Part shown: piece after piece, positions 45,344 to 54,710 of the stretch | Layout of the letters: every line of letters begins with the position of its first letter | Numbering within the stretch: the stretch's first letter is position 1 | Assembly (NCBI RefSeq): GCF_012849095.1 | Contig: NZ_CP051680.1 | Span: forward strand, 2,666,001-2,730,000 | Direction: 5' to 3' | Origin: Cohnella herbarum | GTDB lineage: Bacteria > Bacillota > Bacilli > Paenibacillales > Paenibacillaceae | DNA length: 64,000 bases | Program-made: the position numbers and the translations under genes | Notes under the pieces: generated by a model | Databases searched by the model: none | What the model was told of the DNA's origin: nothing | What the model saw: the letters and a program-made list of their open reading frames with translations, nothing else

Positions 45344-46789
45344 TTATCGGATCAAAAATTTCGTCCCGAACCCTTTCCCGGAATCTTTTGCAGCCTCAAG
45401 CTCATCCGGCTCTCCATCGTTCAGCAGTATTACGTTCTCAGGATAGATTTTACCGAGCAAAGCCCATTGGACGATAGAGTTCCCTTCGGCGGAGATGTAA
45501 TGAATGCCGGAATCGCTCGTGACCAGTCCCGGCAAACCGAGGATGTCCTGCACGCGATGCCCTATCATATCCGCATTCTCCTTCACGGTCGTGCTCTCCT
45601 CCGACTTCGAATCGGAATGGGGCCGATACATGAAACGATGCCCTCTCAACGCTTGACCGAGATCCACGCCATAGTCAACGGACTCGATCCGAAGCCGATA
45701 CTGCAGCTCAATCCGGTCCGTTTCGCCAACAATCTCGATAAGTCGAGCTTCATCGATATCCTCAAGCTTCAGATTCGCGATCGCTAACCGAAACGGTAAG
45801 CCCGATCCCGCATGGCTGCGAGGCTCGGAGTAATAATCCGGGGAGGCATAATCGATTACTACCGCTGTCGGTTCAACGGAAGATTCGTTTCCTGTCGTCC
45901 AGACCGGATACCACCGAAGTAAATAGGATGGGCCGCACTCCAATGCGCCGCCCAAGCTAGCCGGGAGTATCGTACCGTGCTTGTATTGAAATCCGTAACC
46001 GACCTTGGACAATCCCGAGCTCAACGCGGTTTGGGCAAAACGAACAAGCCCTTTGTGGGACATCTTCCGCACGAGCAACTCCGAGAGGAATTCCGTTCGG
46101 GCTTGCTCCAGAAATCTAAAACCTTTCCCGTCTCCCCGACCCTTGAGCTCAATCGGGACTTCTTCCCAATTATCGAAGGGAATTAGAGCATCTCTTAGAA
46201 GCACGATCTGATGCAAATATTCATTGAATAGCTGCATGACCGAAGGTCCTCCCCCGGCCCCCGTCAGCAACTCGGTTACTTTCGGAGTCCATAGATGATG
46301 ATCGCATCGGCTTCTGAACCGAAGTTCGCCAAGAGTCGATTTCCCGTATTGTTTAAGCGCATGCTCTTGTGCTAAGAACTCCCGCGCCCAACCCGCCAAC
46401 GAAGCTCCGACGCGCTCCGCTTGCCCGGAAAGCTCCGATCCGGCTTTATCTCCAAGCTCAAGCGAACGAAGCGGCAGCACGGCTTCCCTTCCGGAAATCG
46501 CGAGACTCGCTTCGATATTCAAGAGCAATGCCTCCGAATCCGCCGAATCGCCAAGTTGAATTAAGATCGCCTCAAGAAGAGTTCCTAATTCCCTAACGAT
46601 CCCTTTCGCCCGATACACGCCGTCGGGGAGATCCCAATCCCAACCTTCGCTCCCATGCGATCGACTTATAGAATTTATAGCTTCTCCTCCGACAACCCCA
46701 TCGGCGACTCCATTGACATCGATATCGACATCGATCCTCGTTCCCCATACGATCGATCGCTTCCCTACGTTCAATCGAAACTCCGCCAT
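45344..46789 (-). CDS. Protein of unknown function, 481 aa
   Basis: Soluble, no signal peptide or membrane segment. I do not recognise a family. Visible: an N-terminal stretch with alternating Asp/Val and Gly (DIDVNGVADGVVGGE), a short QARTEFLSELLVR helix about 250, a central aromatic stretch GPSYLLRWYPVW, and a C-terminus rich in Asp and Gly ending NSIVQWALLGKIYP ... KGFGTKFLIR. I chose the ATG at 46789 (GAGG about 6 nt upstream); the frame starts at 46801. It converges on the HxlR gene. No pathway context is seen. Confidence 0.6.
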   Translation of the reverse strand: MAEFRLNVGKRSIVWGTRIDVDIDVNGVADGVVGGEAINSISRSHGSEGWDWDLPDGVYRAKGIVRELGTLLEAILIQLGDSADSEALLLNIEASLAISGREAVLPLRSLELGDKAGSELSGQAERVGASLAGWAREFLAQEHALKQYGKSTLGELRFRSRCDHHLWTPKVTELLTGAGGGPSVMQLFNEYLHQIVLLRDALIPFDNWEEVPIELKGRGDGKGFRFLEQARTEFLSELLVRKMSHKGLVRFAQTALSSGLSKVGYGFQYKHGTILPASLGGALECGPSYLLRWYPVWTTGNESSVEPTAVVIDYASPDYYSEPRSHAGSGLPFRLAIANLKLEDIDEARLIEIVGETDRIELQYRLRIESVDYGVDLGQALRGHRFMYRPHSDSKSEESTTVKENADMIGHRVQDILGLPGLVTSDSGIHYISAEGNSIVQWALLGKIYPENVILLNDGEPDELEAAKDSGKGFGTKFLIR

Positions 46790-46925
46790 TTCCAGCCTCA
46801 TCCTTTCTTTTCGATAACATTACCAACTCCTTTCGTCTTTGAACAGTACGCACTTTATTGTATTAACGTATCCCTTTCGTAAGTAAGGAACTTATTTGAT
46901 ACTGCTCTTCAACGGATTGCAAACG

Positions 46926-46970
46926 AAAAAAAAGCCCTAACGCGTATCCCGAGGGAAACGGCAAGGGCTT
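46926..46970 (-). terminator. Terminator of the CpdB-like gene
   Basis: Minus-strand AAGCCCT/AGGGCTT stem with a long loop, followed by eight T. It lies 14 bp beyond the stop codon. Confidence 0.82.
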
Positions 46971-46983
46971 ATTAGATGACGTA

Positions 46984-49230
46984 TTATTTAGTCGCCGGAA
47001 TGACGATCGTTTGTCCGACATAGATCAGATTCGGGTTTTTCAATTTGTTGATCTTGGCCAGAAGCTTCCAATCCACTCCGTACTCGGCTCCGATCTCGGA
47101 CAACGTATCGCCTTTCTTGACGATATAAGCGATATCTTCCGAAACGATCGGACCCGGATCGACGATGATCTCCGGCTCTTGCTCCGGCTCTTGCTCCGGC
47201 TCCGTTTCGGTTTCCGGCTCGGGAGCGGTTACGACAGGCGCGCTAAACTCGGCGAAATTTAATTTATATTCGGAGTACCCATCCGCCGATTCTTCGACGA
47301 AAGTCATCGTTTTCAGATCGGAGGCGAACGTCTTGGCAGCCGGCGATGTTTTGAAGGTGACCAGTACGTCGGCTTTTATCGGGAGTAACGACCAGTTGCC
47401 GTCCGCGCTAGGGTTAATCGTCTTGGACGTTTGAATGTAATCGATAATCGCTTGCCGATTCTCGTCGGGCGAAGCCAGAACGATTCGTTTGCCGTCCGGA
47501 TTCGCGAACTTGCTCGACGAAGCGCGGTAGTTGTTCGTCGCCACGATGAATTTTTTATCCGGATCTATCGGTTTGCCTTCATAGGACAGGTTCTTGATCC
47601 GGTTAGAGCCTGCATTAAGTACGTCTCCCTTGGCATCGTATTTAGCCGGTTGCGTGACATCGATCTGATACGTAACGCCATCGATAACGTCGAAATTGTA
47701 AGTCGGGAAATCGAAATTAATAAGCTCTTGTTTTCCCTTAACTGTAGTATCGACTTTATTGAATTGCCCCGCGGACCATTCCAGCCACTCTTGAATTTCG
47801 GCTCCCGTCACGAGAACGGCATTCACCGTATTGGAGTATAAGTAGAGATCGGATACGTTCTTGATCGCGATATCTCCCTTAGGAATGTCCGTAAAATAAG
47901 CCGGACCCTGGCGTCCGCCCGCTTTGAACGGTGCGCCTGCGGATAATACGGGAATTCCCTCGTATTCCGTTCCTTGCAGATGTTTCTCGACGTACCACTT
48001 CTGAGCGTTCGTCACGATCTGAATGGAAGGATCGTCCTGTACGAGCGCGAAGAAGCTGTTGATCGGAGCGGTTGTTTGCCCGACCGAACCGCGAACGTAA
48101 TCCAGAGTATGCTGGTGATCCTCGTAGACTGCGTCCAATACGCTTGTATCGGCATCGACCAGCGACTTCTTATTAGCCGTATCGTAGATCGGTTTGACGG
48201 AGACCGCGGAATCCGCAACGGACCATTTTCCGTCGGTTTGCTTTAACGTTAGATCGATAATGCCAAGGTTGTTCCCCCAGAAGCCGGGTTCGACCGACGG
48301 CACGCCGTTGATCGTTCCTTTGGCCACGTTCACGATGTCGGAGTCCTTAAACGACGCGCTTGGGAAAATCTTATGGGCATGACCGAACAAGATCGCGTCG
48401 ATTCCCTTCACTTTGCTCAAATACAACACGGAGTTTTCCATATTTTCAACCTGCGGAATATCTTCGAATCCCGAGTGAGGAACGGCGATGATCAGATCCG
48501 CGCCCGCGCTCTTCATCTCCGGCACGAATTTCTCCGCGGTTTTCACGATGTCCTTCGTTATGACTTTTCCTTCCAGATTAGCTTTGTCCCACTGATTAAT
48601 TTGCGGAGGCACGAATCCGATTACGCCTACTTTAAGCTTATGCTTGGCGCCCGACTCGTCGACGACCTCCTTGTCCAAGATGAGGTACGGTTTGAACATA
48701 TTCACGTCGTTGGATTCGTCTTTATCGCCGTCGAATTTATATACGTTCGCGTTAATATACGGAAACTTCGCGCCGCTCACGGAATTGGCCAGGAAATCCA
48801 ACCCGAAATTGAATTCGTGATTGCCGTAATTCCCTACGTCGTAACCGACTAGATTCATCGCTTTGAATACCGGATGAGTCTCGCCTTTCTTCAAGGGAGC
48901 AATCTTAGCCACGTAGTCGCCGAGAGGATTGCCTTGGATCAGGTCGCCGTTGTCGATCAACACGCTGTTCTTCGCCTCGTCCCGCGCCTTCTTGATCAGT
49001 GTCGCGGTTTTCGCGAAGCCGTATTCATCCGTAGGCTTGTCCGAGAAATAATCGTAGTTCACCATATTCGTGTGCAGGTCCGTCGTTTCCATAATACGCA
49101 GTTTTACGGTCGGCGAATCCGTTTCGGCAGCTACAGCCGCCAATGGGGAAGCGATGACGCAGAAGGCAACTACGGAAGAAAGTAATATTGCGCGATTTGG
49201 CCTCATTTTGAACATAGAGTGTCGTAACAA
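46984..49230 (-). CDS. Secreted 2',3'-cyclic-nucleotide phosphodiesterase/3'-nucleotidase with LysM, TTG start
   Basis: 748 aa. Signal peptide (about 1-35), calcineurin-like metallophosphatase domain (ETTDLHTN, NGDLIQGN, GNHEFNFG at about 47-145; VPHSGFED and GHAHKIFP), 5'-nucleotidase C-terminal domain, a Glu/Pro/Thr-rich linker, and one C-terminal LysM domain (VKKGDTLSEIGAEYGVDW) that binds cell-wall glycans. It is of the CpdB/YfkN type and scavenges nucleotides outside the cell. The TTG at 49230 has GAGGAGGG 7 nt upstream. Confidence 0.92.
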   Translation of the reverse strand: MLRHSMFKMRPNRAILLSSVVAFCVIASPLAAVAAETDSPTVKLRIMETTDLHTNMVNYDYFSDKPTDEYGFAKTATLIKKARDEAKNSVLIDNGDLIQGNPLGDYVAKIAPLKKGETHPVFKAMNLVGYDVGNYGNHEFNFGLDFLANSVSGAKFPYINANVYKFDGDKDESNDVNMFKPYLILDKEVVDESGAKHKLKVGVIGFVPPQINQWDKANLEGKVITKDIVKTAEKFVPEMKSAGADLIIAVPHSGFEDIPQVENMENSVLYLSKVKGIDAILFGHAHKIFPSASFKDSDIVNVAKGTINGVPSVEPGFWGNNLGIIDLTLKQTDGKWSVADSAVSVKPIYDTANKKSLVDADTSVLDAVYEDHQHTLDYVRGSVGQTTAPINSFFALVQDDPSIQIVTNAQKWYVEKHLQGTEYEGIPVLSAGAPFKAGGRQGPAYFTDIPKGDIAIKNVSDLYLYSNTVNAVLVTGAEIQEWLEWSAGQFNKVDTTVKGKQELINFDFPTYNFDVIDGVTYQIDVTQPAKYDAKGDVLNAGSNRIKNLSYEGKPIDPDKKFIVATNNYRASSSKFANPDGKRIVLASPDENRQAIIDYIQTSKTINPSADGNWSLLPIKADVLVTFKTSPAAKTFASDLKTMTFVEESADGYSEYKLNFAEFSAPVVTAPEPETETEPEQEPEQEPEIIVDPGPIVSEDIAYIVKKGDTLSEIGAEYGVDWKLLAKINKLKNPNLIYVGQTIVIPATK

Positions 49231-49500
49231 TTGGCGCCCTCCTCAATATTCGGTCGATTCGTGTTACTAAATCTTACATTATCTTACGATACAGGAAAAA
49301 GAATCATTCGTATATCGTCTTATTTTCATAGGTACAAAGGAGTCTATGACGTCAAAATACTCGTTCAAAATACATATGACGACAATTTAGCGCGGTTTTG
49401 AGTAGGGGCACATTTGCAGGGCAATCGCTTATGAAATTGAAACAATCCCGCCACTGGTTCTCTCCGCGAGCGGGTTTCCAAAGAAATAAGGGTGCTGAGC

Positions 49501-49714
49501 TTCCGCTATTTCGCTCAGTGAGCAGATTCAAACTTACCTAATACCGGCATATTTTTCCGTTATTCGAGTGCGAAGTTTGTTTTCGAGGGAGATACCGGAA
49601 CTGAGTTCCTTTATTGCTCCCACCCACTCTCGTTACCACCAATAAACCGGGGAATAGCGGAAATCCCTGCCGCTAAACGATCGCGGAAGTAGGTCGTCGC
49701 AAGGAATAACGGAA
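49501..49714. repeat. Four TTCCGyTATT elements, two direct and two inverted
   Basis: Forward copies at 49501-49510 and 49555-49564; reverse copies AATAGCGGAA at 49653-49662 and AATAACGGAA at 49705-49714. Spacing is 54 and 52 bp inside each pair. Confidence 0.6.
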
Positions 49715-49910
49715 CACGATTCCGTAATTCTCAGAAGAGCAAGCCAGTAAAGCCCATCCTTCTTATCGACGGTGCCATCCAGGAGCATCCAGCAGCATGT
49801 TATCGTGAATCGTCAAGCATAACTCCGGTGCCGTCATCCTTAGGCGGTACACGTTTGTTTTGTGCTTCTCCAACTTACATTGATGGATATCACATCCGAT
49901 AGTCGAACGT

Positions 49911-49942
49911 AAAAACACGCACCCGGATCAGGCACGTGTTTA
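49911..49942 (-). terminator. Stem-loop after the PhnB-like gene
   Basis: AAACACG (49913-49919) and CGTGTTT(A) (49935-49942), with A residues giving a T-rich tail on the minus strand. Short stem. Confidence 0.6.
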
Positions 49943-49968
49943 CATTCGAGATCCCATTCTTCGCAACC

Positions 49969-50418
49969 CTAACCCTCGGAAGCTTGCTGCAGCCTCTCGA
50001 TATCGATCTTATCCATCTGCAACATCGCTTGCATGACCCTTTGAGCTTTCGCGGCGTCCTTGTCGGACAACAAGGTTCCTAAAGCGGTAGGAATGATCTG
50101 CCAAGATACGTCGAATTTATCTTGCAGCCAGCCGCATCTTTGTTTTTCCCCGCCTTCGGACAGCTTCTCCCACAACTCGTCTACTTCCTGCTGCGTCTCG
50201 CAACTGACGAACAGCGAGATGGCCGGGGAAAAATTGAACTGAGGCCCCCCGTTGAGCGCCATGAAGCGTTGGCCTTCCAATTGGAATGTTCCGGAGATCA
50301 CCTGGGCTCCGTTTCGATTAACGTCTTCGATCTTCGAATTGTTAAAGATGGAAGTGTAGAAATTCATCGCCTCTTCCGCTTGTCCGTCAAACCATAAGAA
50401 CGGAGATATCTTCTGCAT
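49969..50418 (-). CDS. PhnB/VOC-family protein
   Basis: 149 aa. A glyoxalase/bleomycin-resistance-like fold of the 3-demethylubiquinone-methyltransferase-like (PhnB) family: ISPFLWFDGQAEEAMNFYTS near the start and SPAISLFVSC further on. Metal-ligand residues are not obvious, as is usual in this group. I chose the ATG at 50418 because AAAGGGAG precedes it. Substrate unknown. Confidence 0.85.
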   Translation of the reverse strand: MQKISPFLWFDGQAEEAMNFYTSIFNNSKIEDVNRNGAQVISGTFQLEGQRFMALNGGPQFNFSPAISLFVSCETQQEVDELWEKLSEGGEKQRCGWLQDKFDVSWQIIPTALGTLLSDKDAAKAQRVMQAMLQMDKIDIERLQQASEG

Positions 50419-50552
50419 GTCGGTTTGCTCCCTTTTCATCAAATTGGCGCTACCGGTGTCTAAACATAGAAGAACCGAGCTTAAAGATCGGTTTTATTCA
50501 TTATAATACTGTCAACCTCCGCGATTTCTTTTGGATTGCTTTCCCCTCTTGT

Positions 50553-50571
50553 ATATACCTAATGGGTATAT
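50553..50571 (+). promoter_or_regulatory. Candidate PadR operator
   Basis: ATATACC-TAATG-GGTATAT, a perfect 7-bp palindrome with 5-nt centre, 36 bp before the PadR start codon, overlapping the likely promoter. Confidence 0.5.
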
Positions 50572-50606
50572 TATGATATTGCTATCCCCATGGAAATAGA
50601 ATCGAG

Positions 50607-51179
50607 ATGATGTCAATGGAGTTTGTCATTTTGGGTCTTCTTATGATCCGGTCCCTATCGCAATACGATATTAAGAAAATTTTGCAAAGGAAAGTTTCTC
50701 CGTTCTACAGCGCAAGTCTCGGGAGCATCCAAGCGGCGCTCAAGAAACTCGAAGAAGGCTTCCAGGTCGAGTGGTCGGAAGCCGCTCAACAGGGGCGCAG
50801 AAAAAAACTGTATACCGTCAACGATTCCGGAAAACGTCATTTTATGAATTGGATGCTTTCTCCGATCGCTCCTAGCCGATTGGAACAGGAAATGACGACG
50901 AGGCTGTTTTTCCTAGGGTTGATGACCCCTGAAGAACGATTGGTTATCGTTAACGCCATCGTTGCCGAGCTTGAATCCTCTCTCGAAGAGTTCGATGCGG
51001 CCTCCCTCGAAGCCGCGAAAATAACCGTTCCGGATCATCTCCGGCAAATTGCGGCATATCAGATTAAGACATTGGAATTTGGAATCCATCTGCACCGATG
51101 CATGCTGGATTGGTTCTCTCAATTCAAAATAGAGCTGGAGGGATCTTCGGATGGGGGAGAGGAAAATCGTATTCCGTAA
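50607..51179 (+). CDS. PadR-family regulator
   Basis: 190 aa. N-terminal winged helix (MEFVILGLLMIRSLSQYDIKK, KKLYTVNDSGKRHF) and a helical C-terminal part typical of PadR/Vir-type (AcrR-like) proteins. It overlaps the hydrolase gene by 29 bp, so the two are co-transcribed. Likely autoregulated by the palindrome upstream. The exact start among three near in-frame ATGs is not decided by a strong site. Confidence 0.88.
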   Translation: MMSMEFVILGLLMIRSLSQYDIKKILQRKVSPFYSASLGSIQAALKKLEEGFQVEWSEAAQQGRRKKLYTVNDSGKRHFMNWMLSPIAPSRLEQEMTTRLFFLGLMTPEERLVIVNAIVAELESSLEEFDAASLEAAKITVPDHLRQIAAYQIKTLEFGIHLHRCMLDWFSQFKIELEGSSDGGEENRIP

Positions 51180-51939
51180 CGAAGAAATTCGCTACCGCGT
51201 TCGTAACGAAGATGGGATAGAAACGATTCTGATGCTTCACGCGGCGTTCGCCGACAGTTCTCTGTTCCAAGATCAGGTCGCTTATTTCGAAGGTGACTAT
51301 CGAATCGTTCTAATCGATCTCCCCGGTCACGGAACGAATTCCGGTTTATCTAACCGAATCACGCTTAAGGATATGCCCGAAATATGCTGCTCTATTCTAT
51401 CCGAGCATCGCATTCAAAGCTGCCATCTCCTAGGAATCTCTTTGGGATCGCTAGTCGCCCAAGCGTTCGCCGACCAATATCCGAACCAAGTCAAGTCGGT
51501 TACGATGGTCGGAGGTTACTCGGTACACAAAGCGAACAAAGCCATCCTACGCGCTCAAAAGAAGGAGGGCTTGAAGTGGATGCTACTCGTCCTATTTTCC
51601 ATGAAGCGATTTAAGCGCTACTTACTCTCCGTCTCCTGTCACACCGAACGCGGAAAACGGTTATTCGAGCAAGGCATTCAAGCTTTTAGCCGGCGCTCGT
51701 TTTCTTCGATGAGCGGGATGAATTCGTTCCTCGTCCCCAAAAGCGCTCCTATGCCCTACCCGTTGTTCATCGTTGTCGGGGAACACGACCTCCTGCTGGC
51801 GCGACAAGCCGCGTTGGAGCTTCATCGGCTTGAATCCCGCTCCCGAATGGCCACCATCGCTGGAGCGGGACATTGCGCGAACGCCGATGCGCCCGAAGAG
51901 TTCAATACCCTCTATCGCGGATTTATATCGGCTCTGTGA
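51151..51939 (+). CDS. Alpha/beta hydrolase
   Basis: 262 aa, alpha/beta-hydrolase fold. Nucleophile serine in GISLGS (about residue 98), catalytic His in GAGHCANAD near the end; the oxyanion region is LMLHAAFADSSL. GGAGGG lies before the ATG. It starts inside the PadR gene, so PadR may control it. Substrate unknown. Confidence 0.87.
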   Translation: MGERKIVFRNEEIRYRVRNEDGIETILMLHAAFADSSLFQDQVAYFEGDYRIVLIDLPGHGTNSGLSNRITLKDMPEICCSILSEHRIQSCHLLGISLGSLVAQAFADQYPNQVKSVTMVGGYSVHKANKAILRAQKKEGLKWMLLVLFSMKRFKRYLLSVSCHTERGKRLFEQGIQAFSRRSFSSMSGMNSFLVPKSAPMPYPLFIVVGEHDLLLARQAALELHRLESRSRMATIAGAGHCANADAPEEFNTLYRGFISAL

Positions 51940-51959
51940 GAAGCCGATGTAAATCCGCG
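51916..51959 (+). terminator. Hairpin at the end of the hydrolase gene
   Basis: CGCGGATTTA-TATCGGCT pairs with AGCCGATG-TAAATCCGCG around the stop codon. A long near-perfect stem but no T tract, so the role as terminator is not certain. Confidence 0.5.
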
Positions 51960-52006
51960 ATTGCTAATTCGAGCGAACGCCATTTACGCTCGCGATCGGT
52001 ACACGT

Positions 52007-52330
52007 TCACGTATCGAGCCGCAGTAAATCGCGGCGGATCGGCGTGAACGTGTCCAGCAGCGCCGAAGGCTCGAGCGCTTTCGCTCCGTGACGCGCTTGA
52101 CTCGGGATATAGATCGACTCCCCTTGCGTAATAGTCGTGTTGACCCCGTCGATCGTGAATACCATTGTGCCTTTCAAGCAATAGGACATTTGCTCGTGCG
52201 GGTGGTCGTGCTCGTATCCTTCCGCCCCGTTCTCGAAATGAACCTCCATCATCATTAGACCGCCCTCGGCTCGCAATATTTTACGTCGCACGCCCGGCTC
52301 CGCGTTTTCCCAGATCCCGATGTTGCTCAT
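52007..52330 (-). CDS. KdgF-like cupin
   Basis: 107 aa, single cupin barrel. HDHPHEQMSY (about 41-50) and His81 form the metal site; the sequence matches the KdgF type, which opens unsaturated uronates (the non-enzymatic-looking sugar ring) into a linear keto form. It is the last gene of the uronate locus, 24 bp after the lyase gene, which fits that role. Annotated KdgF by family and context; not tested. Confidence 0.8.
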   Translation of the reverse strand: MSNIGIWENAEPGVRRKILRAEGGLMMMEVHFENGAEGYEHDHPHEQMSYCLKGTMVFTIDGVNTTITQGESIYIPSQARHGAKALEPSALLDTFTPIRRDLLRLDT

Positions 52331-52354
52331 TCCGGTTCTTCCTCCTCACAACGT

Positions 52355-54667
52355 CTAATAAGCTTTGCTTACGGCCACCATCCGCGTCGATCCGTTCGCG
52401 TCCGTAAAATACAAATGAATGCCATGATCCTGATCGTCGATGAAATACGAGACGTATTGGTTCGCATCCTTCTTCATCGGCACAAGCAGCGTTACGATTC
52501 GGTGGCTGGTCGCGAGCCCCGTCTCGGCGGACAAGTGCCAGTGACTCGCCAGTCCCTCCACCTCGGAAGGCTCGACGTCCGTAAACCGATCGTGCTGGCT
52601 TAGCTCCAGATCGCCGGAAGAGCAGTAGACGAAACGTCCTTCCATCTCCGCCTTGGCGCCGACGACCCGAAACGACTGTCCCTTCAAACGCATTTTATCG
52701 AGCGCATGCATTAGCCAGGCGACGCGACCCGGTCGATCCAGGTCGACCGAATCGACGATGACCGCGTACGAATCGTCCAACCAATGAATTTCGCGCACGT
52801 ACCGCTTAAGCTGCGGCGCGTTCTCACGGTAAGCCGGCGTCGCGTCCATTCGGACGTAAGCGAGTCCCGGACGGGACGACGCTTCTTCGACGCAGCCGGA
52901 AGCTTCCTTGCACTTTACCTTGTCCGTCCCGGCATATTGCCCTTGGCCGTCGATCAACAAGACGTTCTTGGAGATCGTCTGTCTCCTCCAATTGCGGTGC
53001 ATCGTGCTTCCGAAAGCAATATAATACCCGCTGTCGATAGCGAGCGGTTCGCCGTAAGCATGCAGCAGGAATCCGTTCTGATCGCCGTGACTGTGGCTAA
53101 GCGAACCATAAGAACTGCTCTTGGCAAGCAGTTGAATATGCTCCGACGGATCGTCCATCCGGCGATGGATCGCGACCCAACCCACGTCGCGGAACCATTT
53201 TACGGGTTCAACTTCGCCCGGGACAGGCGCGACGGGTTCGACTTCGGGATAATCGTGCCGGTACAGCAAGTCGTCGAAACGGAAATCCCACCAACCATAA
53301 TTGTAAAACTTCGAATCCGCGTCTTTATCCGACTGTCGGACTTGCTCATAGTACCATTGGTAAAGTCCGTTCCCCGTCAATCCGGCGAACTGGCGAATGT
53401 TGTACGCGGTCTTCAGGCTAGGAGGTTCCCCGAGCGACGATTGGTCACCGAAGCTCGCCCTGATCGTATCCGGACTGTTCGTATAGAGGGGAAAATCCCC
53501 CGTACTCGCGAAGAACGGACGTTCGAACAAGTCGATTCCGACGTAATGGCGGATCAAGTTAAACGCGTCGATCAAATAGGCCAAACCTGTCGTCCAATAC
53601 ATCGGACCTTCCGCCCATCCCCCGTCCGCTCCGCCCCATGGAGTATATAGGCAAGAAAAATACTCGAGCGTATAATCGAGCCACTCTCGGGCTTTGGGCT
53701 CCTCGTGCAACATCGCGATACAAGCCGGAGCGAGCACGGACGATAACGATCTCACCGCATGGCTATCGTAAGGAACCCGATGGATGCGTGAACGCTCGAT
53801 AACGTGATGCGCGACTTGCTCGGTGCGTGCCAGCAAATTCGCTCGCACCGTCGACCTTTCTTCATCGGACAAGTATCCGTGCAGCCAATCGTAGCCCCAC
53901 GCAACCGCTTGGACGATCCGGAAAGCGGCCTCGTCGTTGTAATCTCGAGATGTCGTACCTCGGACATCCCAACCGACCACGCGCAACAACCACATCTTCG
54001 CTTGCTCGATGATGTTCTCGTCTTCCAACAAAACCCCCGCGACGCTCAGATGGCGAATCGCGTAAAGCGTCTCCTGGCAATCCATGTACATTCGGCGCCA
54101 TAGGGCGGCTACCCGTTTGTTGTCCGGATAACGCGCCGGTTCCGCAATCGGTTCCTTATCCAGCCATGGACGAACCGATTTCTCGAGAAAGACGTCCCAA
54201 CCGAAAGCCGTATGTTCCTCGCTTATCCTCCGCCGGAAAGCTTCCACCCGTTCGGGCTGCAGCCAGAGTCTGGGATGGGAAGAGGATGCTTCGGCGTACC
54301 TCGATTGTCGGGAAGGCAGCGGAGTTTCCGCGACTCTCTCCGGCACGACGAACGATCTCGTCGCGCTCCAATCGGAACGAACGACCTTTCCTTGGCCTAC
54401 TTCCTCTAATAGCGCATATCTCCAATAATAAGTTCCCGGTTCGTAAACGCGATCAGGCGTATGAAAGTTATAAGGCACGGGCTCGATCGTCTCCGTGAGA
54501 TCCGCTTCGAAGCCGGCCGAAGACGACACTTGCAGCACGTACCGGTCCTCTTCCGGTTTCGCGGGCATCCAGGTAAACCTCGGCGGATTTTCGCGCAGCT
54601 CCGATCGATCGTTCGGTTCATAAGGCACAGTCAGCAGACCGCTGACGGGCTCGAATAGCTTGGACAT
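52355..54667 (-). CDS. Heparinase II/III-type polysaccharide lyase (DUF4962 + heparinase C-terminal)
   Basis: 770 aa, no signal peptide, so it acts inside the cell on imported oligosaccharides. The N-terminal DUF4962 part (about 5-115) is followed by the alpha/alpha-toroid lyase domain with the stretch HRVPYDSHAVRSLSS (His303) and the EGPMYW box (Glu353, Tyr357), and the C-terminal beta domain with SHSHGDQNGF (about 524-533) that holds a metal and the substrate channel. The ATG at 54667 has GAGGGGAG upstream; the same frame runs open to 55039 inside the SDR gene. It breaks uronate-containing chains by beta-elimination. Substrate (alginate, heparin-like or other) is not decided. Confidence 0.85.
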   Translation of the reverse strand: MSKLFEPVSGLLTVPYEPNDRSELRENPPRFTWMPAKPEEDRYVLQVSSSAGFEADLTETIEPVPYNFHTPDRVYEPGTYYWRYALLEEVGQGKVVRSDWSATRSFVVPERVAETPLPSRQSRYAEASSSHPRLWLQPERVEAFRRRISEEHTAFGWDVFLEKSVRPWLDKEPIAEPARYPDNKRVAALWRRMYMDCQETLYAIRHLSVAGVLLEDENIIEQAKMWLLRVVGWDVRGTTSRDYNDEAAFRIVQAVAWGYDWLHGYLSDEERSTVRANLLARTEQVAHHVIERSRIHRVPYDSHAVRSLSSVLAPACIAMLHEEPKAREWLDYTLEYFSCLYTPWGGADGGWAEGPMYWTTGLAYLIDAFNLIRHYVGIDLFERPFFASTGDFPLYTNSPDTIRASFGDQSSLGEPPSLKTAYNIRQFAGLTGNGLYQWYYEQVRQSDKDADSKFYNYGWWDFRFDDLLYRHDYPEVEPVAPVPGEVEPVKWFRDVGWVAIHRRMDDPSEHIQLLAKSSSYGSLSHSHGDQNGFLLHAYGEPLAIDSGYYIAFGSTMHRNWRRQTISKNVLLIDGQGQYAGTDKVKCKEASGCVEEASSRPGLAYVRMDATPAYRENAPQLKRYVREIHWLDDSYAVIVDSVDLDRPGRVAWLMHALDKMRLKGQSFRVVGAKAEMEGRFVYCSSGDLELSQHDRFTDVEPSEVEGLASHWHLSAETGLATSHRIVTLLVPMKKDANQYVSYFIDDQDHGIHLYFTDANGSTRMVAVSKAY

Positions 54668-54710
54668 TCCGAAACTCCCCTCTCGCTGTTCGTGTAGGCA
54701 AGCGACGCGG

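Larger units (their letters stand above)
49231..49968. other. Intergenic gap with short repeats
   Basis: No firm gene in 738 bp. Four copies of the element TTCCG(C/T)TATT lie here (annotated next), along with other uncharacterised sequence; the last 60 bp form the terminator stem of the PhnB-like gene. Confidence 0.65.

Noticed and set aside
52784..53650. Antisense open frame of 288 codons opposite the lyase gene
   Set aside because: Shadow frame caused by codon bias; Arg/Val/Asp-rich composition with no motif.
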